Source: Nitrospinae bacterium RIFCSPLOWO2_12_FULL_45_22
GTDB lineage: Bacteria; 2-12-FULL-45-22
Reading direction: 5' to 3'
Assembly: GCA_001803565.1 (NCBI GenBank)
Contig: MHDQ01000105.1
Span: 1-7,923, forward strand
DNA: 7,923 nt
Shown here: positions 6,939 through 7,923 of the stretch, piece after piece
Layout of the letters: each line of letters opens with the position of its first letter
Numbering within the stretch: the stretch's first letter is position 1
Translations under genes and position numbers: made by a program
The notes under the pieces: model-generated
What the model saw: only the letters and a program-made list of their open reading frames with translations
Database searches by the model: none
What the model was told of the DNA's origin: nothing

Positions 6939-7721
6939 ATGGGCGATTATAAGAATATCAATCGGAAAGCTATTTTTGATTTATTACGGAAAGGTACTCA
7001 TGGTGTATACAGTGAGTCACAGTTAATAATTCCAGCATTAATATTACTCTCTGAGAATAGATCGGGACTTAGAACAAGCAAATTAATACAGAAACTTGAG
7101 AAATTGTTAAAACCAAAAGGTCATAATGCAGAGCTTATTTCTGGAAGAAAAGATACTTATTTTAGTCAGAAGGTTAGGAATTTGAAATCTCATAATACTC
7201 TTACAAGTAGAGGTCTCGCTACATATAGAAATGGTCTATGGAAAATTACAGATAGAGGTTCTTCATTTTTAGAAGAGAATGAGCATATACGCCCATTACT
7301 CCACGATCAGGGTTTCACCCCTGAAAAAATAGAAAAGGAAACCGATGGGGATTATTCAAAAATTGTTATCGAGGAGGGGATATTAGGGTTAAAAACCTCC
7401 AAACAAAGGAAACGATCTCAAAAATTGAGACAAATAGCGATTAAGGAGTTTAAAGAAAGACATGAAAATAAACTAATTTGCGTGGTATGTAATTTTGATT
7501 TTTCGGAATGCTATGGAGATTATGGAAAGGATTATATTGAAATCCACCATACCGAACCCGTCCATTTAAATGACATACGAGGAGTTAAAAGTATGTTAAT
7601 TAAAGCCCTAAAGAAAGTTGTACCTATTTGCTCAAATTGCCACCGAATGGTTCATCGAAAAGTAGGGAAGATGGTGTCTATAGACCAGCTAAGGGATATC
7701 GTAAACAAGCTTAAAATTTAA
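6939..7721 (+). CDS. Winged-helix plus HNH endonuclease
   Basis: 260 residues. Residues about 25-115 read like a winged-helix DNA-binding domain similar in pattern to the N-terminal part of Mrr-type restriction proteins: helix-rich start, then YFSQKVRNLKSHNTLTSRGL and a WKITDRGSSFLEEN end. A basic linker (about 150-178) leads to an HNH nuclease domain: CVVC at 181-184 and CSNC at 231-234 form the zinc-binding pairs; EIHH at 201-204 gives the likely general base His204; Asn233, His235 and His239 complete the metal-binding end. Start ATG at 6939 has AAGGAG at 6925-6930, 8 bases away, and follows the methylase stop by three bases. An HNH nuclease directly after a DNA methylase is most simply its restriction partner. 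The gene is very AT-rich (two sampled 60-base lines, 7081 and 7141, have 16 and 18 G+C) and matches the 3' part of the methylase, so the two probably arrived together. Confidence 0.85.
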   Translation: MGDYKNINRKAIFDLLRKGTHGVYSESQLIIPALILLSENRSGLRTSKLIQKLEKLLKPKGHNAELISGRKDTYFSQKVRNLKSHNTLTSRGLATYRNGLWKITDRGSSFLEENEHIRPLLHDQGFTPEKIEKETDGDYSKIVIEEGILGLKTSKQRKRSQKLRQIAIKEFKERHENKLICVVCNFDFSECYGDYGKDYIEIHHTEPVHLNDIRGVKSMLIKALKKVVPICSNCHRMVHRKVGKMVSIDQLRDIVNKLKI

Positions 7722-7722
7722 T

Positions 7723-7839
7723 TTTGCCTTTGGGCAACCGTGGCAGGGCAATGTTTACGCTATCAAACAAGTCGCACCCATCATCAAGGAAGAACCCAAC
7801 GAAATAGTGGTGATTACTGTCTATACGTTTTACTTATGA
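7723..7839 (+). pseudogene. Start-less remnant of a DUF4258-like protein
   Basis: The frame ending at TGA 7837-7839 encodes NVYAIKQVAPIIKEEPNEIV and then VITVYTFYL, which resembles the C-terminal end of DUF4258 proteins (usually about 80-90 residues, RelE/HigB-like in being small putative toxins). Upstream the frame reaches a stop at 7702-7704 inside the HNH gene, and it holds no ATG or TTG and only late GTGs. So the N-terminal half is missing, probably lost where the HNH gene end was joined at about 7722. The following DUF2283 gene, the usual neighbour of DUF4258, supports the call. Family assignment is from memory and the piece is short. Confidence 0.55.
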
Positions 7840-7851
7840 AAGGAGACCAAG

Positions 7852-7923
7852 ATGAAAATCAGTTACGATCCTGAGGTTGATGCCCTCTATATCCGCTTGA
7901 TTGAAGGACATCACGAATGCCGC
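7852..7923 (+). CDS. DUF2283 family protein, N-terminal 24 codons (3' partial)
   Basis: Reads MKISYDPEVDALYIRL at the start, the hallmark opening of the DUF2283 family of small (about 60-80 residue) proteins. AAAGGAG at 7839-7845 lies 6 bases before the ATG and fixes the start. The gene runs off the window. DUF2283 proteins commonly follow DUF4258 proteins in toxin-antitoxin-like pairs and are then the presumed antitoxin; here the partner upstream is broken, so this would be a solitary antitoxin. Biochemical function is unknown. Confidence 0.82.
   Translation, partial: MKISYDPEVDALYIRLIEGHHECR

Noticed and set aside
1989-7721. Complete DISARM or BREX system
   Set aside because: Methylase and helicase fragment are of the general kind, but none of the other core genes (drmA/B/C, or brxC/pglZ) is present in the window.
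7724-7737. Hairpin TTGCC/GGCAA right after the HNH stop, possible terminator
   Set aside because: The stem is only five pairs, no T-run follows, and it overlaps the DUF4258-like remnant frame.
1-7923. CRISPR array, tRNA, rRNA, insertion sequence or transposase
   Set aside because: No regularly spaced repeats, no cloverleaf or ribosomal sequence and no transposase motifs were seen on reading the window.

Overview
The window looks like a fragment of a bacterial genome: compact genes all on the + strand, AAGGAG-type ribosome binding sites, ATGA start/stop overlaps, and families that are widespread in bacteria (Eco57I-type DNA methyltransferases, zeta-like kinases, DUF2283). I cannot place it more precisely. 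Base composition is moderate over most of the window and drops sharply in the last third.

Layout. Positions 1-218 hold the C-terminal end of an unrecognised protein with a very basic tail. Positions 306-1667 encode a soluble zinc-ribbon / M48 metalloprotease / TerB-like fusion. Positions 1668-1988 hold no gene I can defend. From 1989 to 7721 runs a tightly packed defence-type operon of five genes: (1) a C-terminal piece of a large helicase with its motor missing; (2) a zeta-toxin-like P-loop kinase (COG4185 type); (3) a 71-residue basic protein overlapping the kinase gene by four bases; (4) a 1116-residue Eco57I-class N6-adenine DNA methyltransferase; (5) a winged-helix plus HNH endonuclease. 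After 7721 comes a start-less remnant that looks like the end of a DUF4258 protein, then the first 24 codons of a DUF2283 protein; such proteins often sit together as a toxin-antitoxin-like pair.

How it may work together (inference). The helicase, methyltransferase and HNH nuclease resemble parts of a multi-gene restriction or phage-exclusion system of the kind that pairs a large helicase with an Eco57I-like methylase. The kinase and its small partner sit between helicase and methylase, as if a growth-arrest module were wired into the restriction operon. The locus seems rearranged: the helicase lacks its N-terminal part, the DUF4258 gene lacks its start, and base composition changes inside the methyltransferase at its catalytic NPPY motif and stays AT-rich through the HNH gene. 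The simplest reading is that target recognition region and nuclease were swapped in as one block. Whether the operon still works without a full helicase cannot be told from this window.
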